From Robbsia sp. KACC 23696 (GTDB taxonomy: Bacteria > Pseudomonadota > Gammaproteobacteria > Burkholderiales > Burkholderiaceae): a stretch of 64,000 nt of DNA. Under the pieces are notes generated by a model, which was not told where the DNA came from, made no database searches, and worked only from the letters and a program-made list of their open reading frames with translations. How positions within the stretch are numbered: the first letter of the stretch is position 1; each line of letters opens with the position of its first letter. This document shows, piece after piece, positions 45,201 through 51,685 of the stretch. The position numbers and the translations under genes are program-made. The stretch spans positions 1,426,001 to 1,490,000 of the forward strand of contig NZ_CP156627.1 of NCBI RefSeq assembly GCF_039852015.1, written 5' to 3'.

Positions 45201-47510
45201 GTCGACGCGGCTATCGGGACAAGTACGGGTTTTACGCCGCAAGACCTGATCAACAACTTGCCGAGTACGTTGCAACCTAGCACGACGCTCTTCTATTACA
45301 ACCCGCAGGAAGAGGACTTGCTGCTTCAGCAAGTGGCGCTCCAACAGACGGGTAGGGCGAGTTTCATCGATGGCCTGAGCTACGACAGCAAAAACAACCT
45401 CTCCGTCACGGAACAAGAAAAGGGCATTCTGTATCAGAACGCGTTGACTTACGCGCAGACGAACAATCTGAAGTTGGGCGATGCGTTGAGTCAGACGCAA
45501 ATTGCAGCGTTGGATAAGCCGATGCTGTGGTACGTCGAGCAGACGGTACCGGATCCGTCTTGTACGGCCACAGGCACGAGTAGCTGTCCGACGGTTACCG
45601 CGTTGATGCCGCAGATCTACCTGCCGCAGGATACGAGTGCCTTGGCAGCGGGCGGAACGATTGCGGGAAGCGACGTCACCCTTGATTTTAACAAGGCTGG
45701 CGGCACGGTCTTGAACACCGGCACCATTGCGGCAACGGACACGTTGACGGTTAATACGGGCACGTTGACGAACCGCGCAAATCAAGTCGATATCGGCAAC
45801 GACTGGACCAAGGTCCAGGGTGGCTACGTCGACACGACCGGTACGGTCGTGCAGCCGGGTGGCTATATGAGCGCGGCGAATTACGCGCTCAACGTCGAAC
45901 AACTGACGCAGATTGGGGGATCGCTCAGTTTATTGAACCCGGACGGCAGCGCGAATGTTGCAGGAACTGCTGCCTTAGTTGCGCAGTTGCAGCAACAATT
46001 AGGCAGCAATTTCTCGCAGGAGACGGTGGCTGACGCGCTGCATACGCAGTTTGTCCAACAAGGCGGAGTACCTAGTTGGTTTGGTGTGGTGGCCATCGCC
46101 GCCGCGATTGTTGTTTCGGTCTTGACATATGGCGCAGCGTCGAGTGCCGTAGGTGCTGCGGCCGGGGCGACGGCGGGTAGTACATTTGCTGCAGCCACTG
46201 CCGCTACAGCGACGAGCGCAGCGGTATCCGCAGGACTTGGCAATATCGTTATATCCGCGGCGATTGCAGGCATTGCCAGCAGTGCAACAAGCCAGTTGAT
46301 CATGACGGGATCAATTGATGCGAGCCAACTAGGTCAAGCAGCGCTTGTTAGCGGCATCACGGCTGGGTTGCTGAATGGGATTACATACAGCGGTACGGAT
46401 GGTCTTGGATTTACTACAGGCACCACAGTGGTGGGCGGCGCCGGTCCACAGTCGTTGGCGAGTTTGGCGGGGCTGCAAAACTTGTCGAATGCGATGTCTC
46501 CCTCGGCGTCTGGTACGAGTGCGAGTGTCTCGACCCAATTGGCCGCAGCGGCGGGCGGAGCCGTCATTTCTGCTGGTGTGCAGACCGCAGTTGATGGTGG
46601 TAGCTATCTCAATGCGTTAAAAGGCTCGCTCGTGTCGAGTGCAGCAGCGATTGGCGCGTACGAAATCGGCGAGTTGTCACAGCCAGGGGCGGCTTTCGAG
46701 CAGGGCACTGCCGCGTATGTGTTGGCGCACGCTGCATTGGGTTGTGCGGCCGGGGCAGCTAGCGGCACGGGCTGTGAAGGTGGTGCGCTTGGTGGTGCGA
46801 CGAGCGCGATCATCACGCCCCTGCTAGTCAATGCCGCCGGGGGTGCAGCAAGCCTGACCAGCACGCAGCGTGCCGAAATCGTAGGTCTAGCGACGTTGTT
46901 AGGTGGCACGAGTGCCTTGCTGGGCGGCGTCAGTGCAATCGGTGGCGCGACTTCGGCGCAGAACGAAGCGTTGAATAATTCAACACTCGACCATGAAACG
47001 GAAGACGAAAAAGAACATAGCGAGCTAAAGAAGCTGCTTGATGCTGAAAAGGCGCGGCTGGGCGAGACACCGGTCACGCAGAATGAAGATGGAACGGTTA
47101 CCGCATCCGGAACGGCAGTGCTGGGCGCGGCGGGGAACACGGGCACGGTGAAAGTCGGTGCAGCTGCGTCTAAAAGTGCGGCCACAAGCACCACGCTTAT
47201 CAACGGTGTGTCAGTCACAAATCGTGCAAGTGGGGAAGTTTACACTGGCACAGTAGATCTTCAGCCGACTTTGGACAGGATAGCGAGCGGCGGAGCTTCA
47301 ATCTCGGCAAATGATGGTACTGTCTTTCAGAATCGCCCTGTCGGAGGAATTCAGCTCCTTCCGGCCCAAGCTGCTGATTATTACAGAGAGTATGTTGTGC
47401 CAACCCCGGGGATAAAGGGACCCGGCCCTCAAAGACTTGTAACCGGTCAAGGTGGAGAGATCTATTACACTCCGGATCACTACCAGTCGTTCATTCCCGT
47501 AAAAAATTAA
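36261..47510 (+). CDS. cdiA: Giant CdiA-like effector with RNase Sa/barnase-type C-terminal toxin
   Basis: This is a two-partner secreted contact-dependent inhibition effector of 3749 residues. The N-terminus has a charged leader, a hydrophobic signal near residues 40-70 and a TPS domain with ANPNGI near residue 230. A very long Gly/Thr/Ala-rich beta-helix fills residues 300 to about 3200. A hydrophobic Ala-rich region follows (WFGVVAIAAAIVVSVLTYG from about 3273), then HAALGC near 3490 and a NEALNN element near 3567 that takes the place of VENN. The last 80 residues match guanyl-specific RNases of the RNase Sa type: TLDRIASGG, VFQNR, YYREY (Glu3710), PQRLVTG (Arg3725) and DHYQSF (His3740), the catalytic acid, Arg and His. 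The toxin DNA is visibly more A/T-rich. It should enter neighbours and cut RNA after G. Confidence 0.9.
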   Translation: MMRQLTTQIDDNNDIGAAEYVDPQPADYDASRTPRGWQRVFAAVLCVTLFFSPVSITYQQSESAAGILAAGSTRRSVADWEALLARISLPVRLPAGFALRNFDIKLGLRSAGAATITDPSAPVAFQPQITQSTGSNGSVPVVNITAPNAAGISLNQYQRFDIDAAGLILNNSLRSGTSLTGGDVAANPNLAGRTASVIINQVTSNGAGYASVLAGPLEVFGAPATVIIANPNGISTRGVAFTNTIGVTLATGVPQFVSDLNGTRSDFANATQVGYSISGGHIQIEGNTGTNGPGAGIDGTVGTIDLIGETIGVNAPLYAGNRIDAIAGRQFVMPASTTIAASGYAVSANGSDNSASATNAAIDAANAVSANGAVHGLSIDATAFGAMTAGAIQVISTAAGMGVRTDAKLAANTSDLVLSANGDLTVAGTAAQQQASLSSSGDVVMSASHVGVAGYAIAASASVASTGTLQSGGALTVSAGSDITLASTQTNGDATLTSGRNISLGDAQIGGALQAIAQQKLTLGGTVQSGGNTSLTATQDALALNGTVSSGGDLALLSGGNTTIAGQTTAQAAASAHSGADLIVSGSLTSGTTVDAHAIGAITIPGSLLVGTNATLNAGDAITVAGMMIAQQDGAITAGSGLAVTGSIAFGQNGSLHAVGDIVLPGTVLANALQVDAGGAVQFGTLQVGGAFGAIAEGRTGLGDITFSGNAAVVGSSDVSAAHDVVVSGTFAGGDRTSMVAQQDLTIASDATVQSVGALTLTAKNGDVQSTGNVNSAAALNVTAGHAIGVTGTTTAVGDVDLEAGTDLNIGGTLAGQGKATLHAGQDVIAAGSTGFASDATVSAGRDLSVTGSLQADAMHLHAGRSVTLQNVQANAGLDATTDGGGIQVNGNVLSAADSTLHASGDVNVAASGAVQAAGALTVTGGGNTTIAGNASSNGDMTLTNAAGGIVDVGTIAAGGNLAISAAQSIDLGTQSTSALGDLAVMAGQDLVFDGTIVVQGKGTLQAGTAGNGGAIGGGGSLAVGGDAILLATRAITSTGSIRGGTVTVTSGGATSLQDVQSGSAMTLQSGDALTLNGKLSTGDALSATADGNLLVNGAIQAGSDAALASQHGDVSIAAGGTLAGSGQVALNAGQDIHVDGSLTSAGNASLQATRDVSAIGSVQGQGSGNVRAGRNLTGSGTLSFTQAASLRAEGDINQGGLVQGQSVDLSAAGNVSVNNVEAATTLALRAGDTTNGIGALSVAGTAVAGGAVTASASQDINVSGKIASGTTLAMRAVSDITIPGALESVGGMTVTSQAGSLLATGGINSGASLFVTTGLDLTTGVSTTALGQTALQAGRDLGLNGVVVGQAAGTLQAGRDISGAGTQSFDGDVTLSAQRDLALSGSIQANGVQATAAGNATLHDVTSATSLTVVAQGSTDGAGGSAGSVTSAGGTIGTLSGDVDITGTAKAATGVAIAAARDTTVGGSLSSGTTLGIAATRTINVSGRLQSTSAMQLTARTGDVVTSGAATVSTNDALSVNAGNDATLAGQIDATQQVDVEAGRDITVGSVGTGAATPSGTHLAGQATGTLNAGRDIKGDAALAFAQAATVAAGRDVALSGKLQGASATVTAVGNVAVGAVDATVGNASLQAQGGELSASGNISALEAVSLNAANDMRIAGTINSGTTTTIDAGGQAQLADISATGDLRAHAHGGSLTAGAITSNGGVTLISQGDMALSSAQSTAALSLQALGATAPGSAGDLSVTGVLSSATSISASAAEDLAVGGNIVSGGAADFSGARDVTLSGSTLGMGAGTITAGRNVQTGSLAFGESTTVTSGGNAVLGAIQGAGDVSLTAVGNLGSGAIIAVGALSAVAGQNSGAATNSAAVPGSLSVNGTIEAGSTVALNAAGSVTVAGATSAVGDVTANATQGSASLAGVSTNGNVTVTAGSAVVLSGTSTAVGNVALSGSDVTLTGSIGTSKALNVTAQNSLDVSGASLLSTGSTTLEGGDVKIGTALVGADLNAQANRSMSLTGGNIDVVGVTSLSAGTTLSNVGAVLSGGAMTITASTITNALGASLASTDALRLTAGSLSNAGLINGLTTTVTATGALTNAGSLLGVNGVTINAGTLNNNNGVIFSGDTGATSASTVTADLSINLTGTNTTYSNTSGQILAQRNLSLAANNGTVDTSLGSLQAGGALAITANTISNSGTWNYAAQSVTLTGLSGIVNTGTISGTAPLTLNTGGTFVNAGQLSGQVVTLNGALYNTGVLHTSSLFTLNGSGTNRGTVESVGDIAVTGSDYDNQYGTTQASGNLTVALSGTLSNTAGSIYAGNNVTITANTVVNDQAGPTGATTTSGATVVVNPSVLWSGNIGSLTVPTTWETTTNDGGGDSGSSSWSTSSTVGDLLSPTGSTHLVYNTGYSPCTTSCSIAGSSPTLASGVIYFQREYVSTGWDDNGNPTTGSFLYLDSSANGAVVGIALPTVYQTTTTQQLGVAGVISAGNSIALTANTLYNRGGQIAAQGNVTLNVQSLNNGAIAPSLTATTYTWINQSDYSSFLQQLASLRQIAARNENGNWNGPYNCQSDCGNGSDQAPATFSIDTGAAAPTGTGTTTWTTPTGMIAAGNNMTVSGGNLTNAGLLYAGNDVSVTAQSLTNQGGTQQNQAAQTGCASGVPNEGCGTAGAAKGSGPTTASFNYSQNATIYAGHDLVIAAGQINNTFGSLLAGHDLVVGGVGTTATSSTAAQSLNNTSGNIVAGNDITLNVSGAITNTLPPPVQISVNYGSTEAYAGCMTAGGYKDGYCTAYVDQQSGSSSVISAGNNLQINAGSLTNVGSLISAGTSATINVSGPVVNEAQTLNAYWHSHWIQQTGIFSSDKSHDTWACGSVAECTALYGDAYTKTQGSIDPPQPVGSIAATIQAPNLTINAGGTIQNVGNVLGTSISLTGQSLINGITSANTYTPRVNGTSQVISLNPTTLPSLNLSIPRSGAYTTSAVAGTASYVDAAIGTSTGFTPQDLINNLPSTLQPSTTLFYYNPQEEDLLLQQVALQQTGRASFIDGLSYDSKNNLSVTEQEKGILYQNALTYAQTNNLKLGDALSQTQIAALDKPMLWYVEQTVPDPSCTATGTSSCPTVTALMPQIYLPQDTSALAAGGTIAGSDVTLDFNKAGGTVLNTGTIAATDTLTVNTGTLTNRANQVDIGNDWTKVQGGYVDTTGTVVQPGGYMSAANYALNVEQLTQIGGSLSLLNPDGSANVAGTAALVAQLQQQLGSNFSQETVADALHTQFVQQGGVPSWFGVVAIAAAIVVSVLTYGAASSAVGAAAGATAGSTFAAATAATATSAAVSAGLGNIVISAAIAGIASSATSQLIMTGSIDASQLGQAALVSGITAGLLNGITYSGTDGLGFTTGTTVVGGAGPQSLASLAGLQNLSNAMSPSASGTSASVSTQLAAAAGGAVISAGVQTAVDGGSYLNALKGSLVSSAAAIGAYEIGELSQPGAAFEQGTAAYVLAHAALGCAAGAASGTGCEGGALGGATSAIITPLLVNAAGGAASLTSTQRAEIVGLATLLGGTSALLGGVSAIGGATSAQNEALNNSTLDHETEDEKEHSELKKLLDAEKARLGETPVTQNEDGTVTASGTAVLGAAGNTGTVKVGAAASKSAATSTTLINGVSVTNRASGEVYTGTVDLQPTLDRIASGGASISANDGTVFQNRPVGGIQLLPAQAADYYREYVVPTPGIKGPGPQRLVTGQGGEIYYTPDHYQSFIPVKN

Positions 47511-47525
47511 GTCAAATCTCACTAT

Positions 47526-47909
47526 ATGAATAAATTATTATCGTTCACATTTTATACTGAAGTATATACACTCGACCTAGATGAGGCTCTTACTTCATGC
47601 GTCAGCGGGGATATTCGGACAACAGACGAACTTTTCCAATTGCTGTGTCAGGAATTAAAATTCCCCTCCTATTTTGGATACAACTGGAATGCGCTGCTCG
47701 ATTGCCTCAGAGATTTCAGTTGGGTTAACCAGCGGCAAGTCATCATTGTGCACGACGATCTTCCGGGCTTGGAGGCATCTGAATTGAAAACTTACCTCGA
47801 GATCCTCCATGATGCAGTTCTGCACTGGGCAAGACTCGAACCTCATTGTTTTGAAGTAGCGTTTAAATCGACAGATCGAAAAAAAATCGGCACGCTGCTA
47901 AATAAGTAG
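47526..47909 (+). CDS. cdiI: Barstar-family immunity protein for the CdiA toxin
   Basis: This is a small cytoplasmic inhibitor of 127 residues, 15 bases after the effector stop codon. The barstar signature is clear: FPSYFGYNWNALLDCLRDFSW near residues 50-70, followed by an acidic stretch (VHDDLPGLEASE) like the face that plugs the RNase active site. Barstar proteins bind barnase- and RNase Sa-type enzymes, matching the toxin domain upstream. The N-terminal 20 residues extend beyond classical barstar. Base composition is A/T-rich like the toxin end, so the two travelled together. No strong ribosome site is seen; translation is probably coupled to the effector gene. Confidence 0.9.
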   Translation: MNKLLSFTFYTEVYTLDLDEALTSCVSGDIRTTDELFQLLCQELKFPSYFGYNWNALLDCLRDFSWVNQRQVIIVHDDLPGLEASELKTYLEILHDAVLHWARLEPHCFEVAFKSTDRKKIGTLLNK

Positions 47910-47956
47910 CATCTATTTTCGCCAGATAGATCGCACGGTGTTTGTCTAGATAGTTG

Positions 47957-48516
47957 TCGCATGTCAACATCGGCCGTAATTTCCTCAAAACTGTCGAAGT
48001 AAAATTCCCCACCCTGTTTCTTCGGTGATCAGCCGACTCGTGAGATCAAACAGGCTCCTTTCGTGGCCGTCCTGGACGCCGACGCGGTGCATCGCCCATT
48101 GACGCATTTAGCGATGGCTGGCGAGTGCGCAAATGTTCGGGAAGCAAGTCGGCATGCTCACGGAGTCGATACGAGGATCCTTCGATCTGTATGACAATGG
48201 CATGGTGTAACAGTCGGTCGAGCAAAGCGGCGGCGACAACGCTGTCACCGAACCCCTCGCCCCATTCGCCGAAGCCACGGTTCGATGTCAGGATCATCGC
48301 GCAGCGCTCATAACAGGCATTGACGAGCTGGAAGAATAAATTTCCACCGTTCGAGCCGATCGGCAGGTAACCAATTTCGTCGACGATCAGCAGGCTGTGA
48401 CGAGTTAGAAATCGCACCCGCTGTGGCAAATTGCCTTCGCGCTCAGCCTTGGCCATTGAATTGGCAATGTCAGCGAGCGAGCCGAAGTACACGCTTTTGC
48501 CTGCACGGATCGCTTC
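47957..48516 (-). mobile_element. IS21-family element, truncated
   Basis: The terminal part of an IS21-type element: an end with AAAATTCCCCACC near 48002 and the 3' two-thirds of istB. It is cut at about 48516 exactly where CdiA-related sequence begins. The istA gene and the other end are absent. Confidence 0.7.
48046..48516 (-). pseudogene. IS21 helper ATPase IstB, 5'-truncated
   Basis: This is the C-terminal part of IstB, the AAA+ helper of IS21 transposition. EAIRAGKSVYFGSLADIANSMAKAERE is followed by the Walker B LLIVDEIGYLP and the sensor region ILTSNRGFGEWGE, then the GSSYRLREHADLLPEHLR end. The Walker A GxGKTHLA segment is lost at the junction with the toxin module at about 48516. It is inactive as it stands. 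Confidence 0.85.
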
Positions 48517-48522
48517 GTTGCT

Positions 48523-49614
48523 GTGCACGCAGCGCTAGGGTGTGTGACGGGAGCCGCTAGCGGCACCGGTTGTGCCAGCAGTGCAATTGGTGGTGCGGTT
48601 TCCGCTGGACTGAACCCCATCATCGATGGCAACGGAACGACTCCGGCAGCACTAGAAACGGCGATCACGACGTTGGCCGGAGGTTTGGTTGCTGATGCCT
48701 TGGGGCAGAACGGAACGGCTGCGGCAAGGGCAGCAGAGAACGAGACGCTCAATAATTGGCTGAATCACGTAAAGATCTTTCCGGGGCAGCAGTCGCAGTC
48801 GCAGAAGCTGGATGCTGCGCAGGCAGGATGCGATAGTAACAGCGCGGGTACGTGCGGGACGACAGCCACGTTGATGCAGACATCCGAAGCGAATGACAAG
48901 GCTCTGGCCGCCGCGTGTCAGTCTCCGGCCTCGTTTGCATGTGCTTACCAGAAGACTTTAGCCTATATGGCGGGCAACACTGTTTCTACAGTCAACGGTG
49001 TGACCGTTGCCGCAGCAGCGTCGCCACCTACGTACACCGCACCCAGCCAAGCAGCGGCGATGCTTGACAATGCGCTTTCGGGGCCGCTGCCTGGGATCTT
49101 GGCAGGGGTGACGTATGGACTCGGCGGGTCGACTGAGACTGCGTACTACTTGTCCACTCTGGGCGTCGCCGCCGGTGGCGTTACAGCAGGTTTGGCTGGA
49201 CTCGGTGGAACCAAGACAGTTGGTATAATCTCTGAGGCTACAAACAGTGGGCCTAGTTCCCCGGTGTCTAACTCGGGCGGCGCAGCACGGGCGGCAGCAA
49301 ACCGCGGCAATTGGTCTAGCGTTTCTTTGTCTGAAACCATTGAAAACATCGCTGGACCGAATCCCGTAGTTTCGAATACCAATTCGGGGAAGACCGTCTA
49401 CACTAATCCCACTACCGGCACCTCTGTCGTATACGACAACGCTGGCAACTATTATCGGGTACAGAGTGCTACCGGCCAGTACTTAGATCAGAGCGGGAAC
49501 CCCATACCGAACAATGTTCCTTTGATCGGTAGCAATAAGACGACGCAAACTGGGATTCCATCCGGTATTCGGCAAGGCTTGACCCATTACAACAATAGTG
49601 ACCCTGTCAAATAG
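48523..49614 (+). CDS. Orphan CdiA C-terminal toxin module (5'-truncated)
   Basis: This is a displaced effector end with no native start; GTG 48523 is merely the first possible codon after the IS21 junction. It begins in HAALGC and runs through a hydrophobic stretch to ENETLNN near residue 72, each matching the same region of the long CdiA (about residues 3490-3570), then diverges completely. The tail (about residues 265-363) has WSSVSLSETIENIAG, GKTVYTNPTTGTSVVYDNAGNYYRV and LTHYNN. This last part resembles CdiA-CT nuclease domains, possibly colicin E5-like, but I cannot assign a family. It can only be expressed after recombination into the effector gene or by chance transcription. Its immunity gene follows at once. 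Confidence 0.75.
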   Translation: MHAALGCVTGAASGTGCASSAIGGAVSAGLNPIIDGNGTTPAALETAITTLAGGLVADALGQNGTAAARAAENETLNNWLNHVKIFPGQQSQSQKLDAAQAGCDSNSAGTCGTTATLMQTSEANDKALAAACQSPASFACAYQKTLAYMAGNTVSTVNGVTVAAAASPPTYTAPSQAAAMLDNALSGPLPGILAGVTYGLGGSTETAYYLSTLGVAAGGVTAGLAGLGGTKTVGIISEATNSGPSSPVSNSGGAARAAANRGNWSSVSLSETIENIAGPNPVVSNTNSGKTVYTNPTTGTSVVYDNAGNYYRVQSATGQYLDQSGNPIPNNVPLIGSNKTTQTGIPSGIRQGLTHYNNSDPVK

Positions 49615-49624
49615 GCGAGTGCGT

Positions 49625-50023
49625 ATGAGGATGCAAGTCTCCAAAATTTTTGCGGTTCCAACGGAGCAGCACTCGGGACGGCCGGTCGAGTTTGAGTTGT
49701 CGGGCATCTTGTCAGAATGGTTGTTCGCGACAAACTTCTGGCGAGAGTTCAATGCTGGGCATGGAACTATGTTCGATCAGTTTGAAGAGGATGAAGTCGA
49801 TGCGGCGATTGTAAAGTCGGTGTCGGCGGCGTTGGAAATGCAGATCGAGGCACTGCGTTTGAGCGATACGCAATCTGTTGAGTTCGTGTACAGGCGGTTG
49901 CAGGATGGTCAATCGCTGACGGCAAACACTTCAAAATCCGATCTGCTATCGGAGTTGGTTGCGCTGGATGCTTTTCTGAAGACTGCTGCACAGCAAAATC
50001 CGACTATGGCATTTGCTCTCTAG
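49625..50023 (+). CDS. Putative immunity protein of the orphan toxin module
   Basis: A small acidic protein of 132 residues begins 11 bases after the orphan toxin stop. No signal peptide or membrane segment is seen. It starts MRMQVSKIFAVPTEQ and has an FWREFNAGHGTMFDQFEEDEVDAAIVKSV acidic middle and a helical C-terminus. I do not recognise the family. Position, size and charge fit an immunity protein for the nuclease-like tail upstream. An in-frame start at 49598 would overlap the toxin and is less likely. Confidence 0.65.
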   Translation: MRMQVSKIFAVPTEQHSGRPVEFELSGILSEWLFATNFWREFNAGHGTMFDQFEEDEVDAAIVKSVSAALEMQIEALRLSDTQSVEFVYRRLQDGQSLTANTSKSDLLSELVALDAFLKTAAQQNPTMAFAL

Positions 50024-50087
50024 CAGAGTTGCGGCAGCAGGAGGACAAGCTTGCGCCGGTTATTGCCGGGACAGCAGCCTTAAGACG

Positions 50088-50108
50088 AACCCGGCCACGT
50101 GACGGGTT
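50088..50108 (-). terminator. Hairpin downstream of the truncated minus-strand gene
   Basis: AACCCG and CGGGTT arms with a 9-base loop, read on the minus strand before CGTCTT. It lies 86 bases after the stop at 50194 and may be that gene's terminator. No strong U-tract is present. Confidence 0.4.
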
Positions 50109-50193
50109 TGTGCTTTATTGCGTTGGCGAGCGTTGCGACGTGACCGTACGAAATACGCAATTCGTCGCTGGCCGGGCGCTTGGCGTGCGAGAC

Positions 50194-50332
50194 TTAAAAC
50201 AGCCTTTGCGCGACTTCCTTGCGGGCGTCCTCGTTGCCGTGCATTTCCTTAATTCCTTTGATCGCGCGTTGAAGCCACTCGTCGGCAATAGCGCGATGTG
50301 CGTCGTGCTGCTGATCGGCCGGTGCGGTCGTC
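50194..50332 (-). pseudogene. 3' fragment of an unknown gene cut by the IS3 element
   Basis: A reading frame of about 46 codons ends at 50194 and enters the IS3 end at 50333. It reads ADQQHDAHRAIADEWLQRAI, then KGIKEMHGNEDARKEVAQRLF, a highly helical charged sequence that looks like real protein rather than a shadow frame. The family is not recognised and the 5' part is gone. A hairpin follows its stop. Confidence 0.4.
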
Positions 50333-50399
50333 GCGACGTCACCCCGGAGTTGAGTAGCACGAGGATTTAGAGTCCAATCAGGTAGTTAGGAGATTGGGC

Positions 50400-50699
50400 A
50401 TGAAGAAGCGGTTCAGCGAAGAACAGATCATTGGGTTTCTGCGCGAGGCGGACGCCGGCTTGCCGGTCAAAGAGCTCTGCCGACAGCACGGATTCTCCGA
50501 AGCGAGTTATTACCTTTGGCGCAGTAAATTCGGCGGTATGAAAGTGTCCGACGCGAAGCGCCTCAAGGAGGTTGAGGCGGAGAACTCGCGCCTGAAGAAG
50601 TTACTGGCCGAGTCGATGCTGGAAATCGAGGTCACACGCGAGGCGTTACGAAAAAAGGGGCGAGCACACCGTCACGCCGAGATTTGGTGCGCCATGTGA
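50400..50699 (+). CDS. IS3 OrfA (transposase N-terminal part)
   Basis: This is a 99-residue DNA-binding protein of the IS3 family (IS407-like). [44 protein letters not shown] is the helix-turn-helix, followed by a leucine-zipper helix ([25 protein letters not shown]). The frame holds the slippery sequence A-AAA-AAG at 50651-50657, and the -1 frame from there is open into orfB. OrfA alone normally acts as an inhibitor; the fusion is the transposase. The start ATG 50400 is preferred over the weak upstream codon. Confidence 0.88.
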   Translation: MKKRFSEEQIIGFLREADAGLPVKELCRQHGFSEASYYLWRSKFGGMKVSDAKRLKEVEAENSRLKKLLAESMLEIEVTREALRKKGRAHRHAEIWCAM

Positions 50700-51520
50700 C
50701 TCACAGCGGCTTTAGCGAGAGGCACGCGCTGCGGGTGATCGGCATGAGTGCGAGTTCTTATCGCTATGCAGCGGCAGCGGATAAGAATCACGCCTTGCGT
50801 GAACAGATTGTGGCGCTGGCGCAGCGGCATCGCCGATACGGCGCGGGAATGATTTATTTGAAGCTGGGCCAGTCGGGCTTGGTGGTCAATCACAAGCGCG
50901 TGGAGCGGCGGTATGCCCAGGAGAACCTGCAAGTACCTTGTCGCAAGCGCAAGAAGGTGCCGGTGTCTGAGCGTCAGCCCTTGGGCAGGCCGTCAGCAGC
51001 GAATCAGATGTGGTCTATGGATTTCGTGTTCGATGGTACCGCCGAGGGCCGTGTCATCAAGAATTTGACGGTCGTCGACGATGCGACGCATGAGGCCGTG
51101 GCGATTGTTCCAGAGCGGGCCATTGGAGGACACGTTCTCACGAGAATCCTTGATCGACTGGCGTTACTGCGCGGCTTACCAAAAGGGATTCGGACAGACA
51201 ACGGGAAAGCGTTCTGCGGTAAAGCGATGCTGAGGTGGGCGCATCGGCGTGGCGTGAGGTTGTTTCTTATCGAGCCTGGCAAGCCAAACCAGAACGCTTA
51301 TATCGAGTCGTTCAATGGCCGATTCCGCGACGAATGCCTCAATAAAAACTGGTTCACGAGTCTTGCCCATGCACGCGTTCTGATCGAAACATGGCGCAGG
51401 GAATATAACGAAGAGCGGCCGAAGAAATCACTGGGCGGTCTGACGCCAATGGCTTACGCTCAGCAACTGACGGCGAACGCCATCATATCAACCCCGGATT
51501 CTGAAGCCCAATGCTACTGA
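50684..51520 (+). CDS. IS3 OrfB (transposase catalytic part)
   Basis: This is the catalytic DDE part of the IS3 transposase, 278 residues from the TTG at 50684, but probably made mainly as an OrfAB fusion by -1 frameshifting at 50651-50657. The HTH_21 helical region is followed by the rve core: first Asp in WSMDFVFDG, second in RTDNGKAF, Glu in [15 protein letters not shown] with 35-residue spacing. The end [16 protein letters not shown] is typical. All catalytic residues are present and the frame is intact, so this copy may be active. Confidence 0.9.
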   Translation: MVRHVTHSGFSERHALRVIGMSASSYRYAAAADKNHALREQIVALAQRHRRYGAGMIYLKLGQSGLVVNHKRVERRYAQENLQVPCRKRKKVPVSERQPLGRPSAANQMWSMDFVFDGTAEGRVIKNLTVVDDATHEAVAIVPERAIGGHVLTRILDRLALLRGLPKGIRTDNGKAFCGKAMLRWAHRRGVRLFLIEPGKPNQNAYIESFNGRFRDECLNKNWFTSLAHARVLIETWRREYNEERPKKSLGGLTPMAYAQQLTANAIISTPDSEAQCY

Positions 51521-51537
51521 AAACGCGGTGACGTCGC

Positions 51538-51682
51538 TGTTAACGCAATCCCGGGCGGGGACGGGGTGTCTCGTTGGAAGTTGACTATACCCGGGGAATA
51601 TAAAGGGCGTTCAGGCGCTTTTGAATATATTCGAGAACCAGATGGCACAATCAATCACAGACTATTCGTACCGAATAAATAG
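51538..51682 (+). pseudogene. C-terminal tail of a second orphan CdiA toxin
   Basis: About 48 codons remain to the right of the IS3 element, in a frame ending at 51682. They read GDGVSRWKLTIPGEY, then SGAFEYIREPDGTINHRLF and VPNK at the end. Such a charged tail with NHRLF is typical of polymorphic toxin ends. The upstream part was lost, probably when the IS3 element inserted. The Imm40-type gene starts 4 bases after the stop, which supports this reading. Confidence 0.6.
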
Positions 51683-51685
51683 ATA

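Larger units (their letters stand above)
50333..51537 (+). mobile_element. IS3-family insertion sequence, apparently complete
   Basis: An element of about 1205 bases has inverted repeats starting GCGACGTCACC at both ends, the similarity reaching some 38 bases inward (AGTAGCA conserved in both). It carries overlapping orfA and orfB. No clear target duplication is seen beside the repeats. It splits a minus-strand gene on its left from a toxin tail on its right. Confidence 0.8.

Noticed and set aside
37000-46600. Numerous 100-360-codon minus-strand frames opposite the giant effector
   Set aside because: They arise from the repetitive GC-rich Thr/Ala/Gly codons of the effector. None has start signals or recognisable domains.
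49290-49614. Naming the orphan toxin tail a colicin E5-type tRNase
   Set aside because: The general strand pattern is similar but I cannot see a decisive set of catalytic residues, so it is left unassigned.
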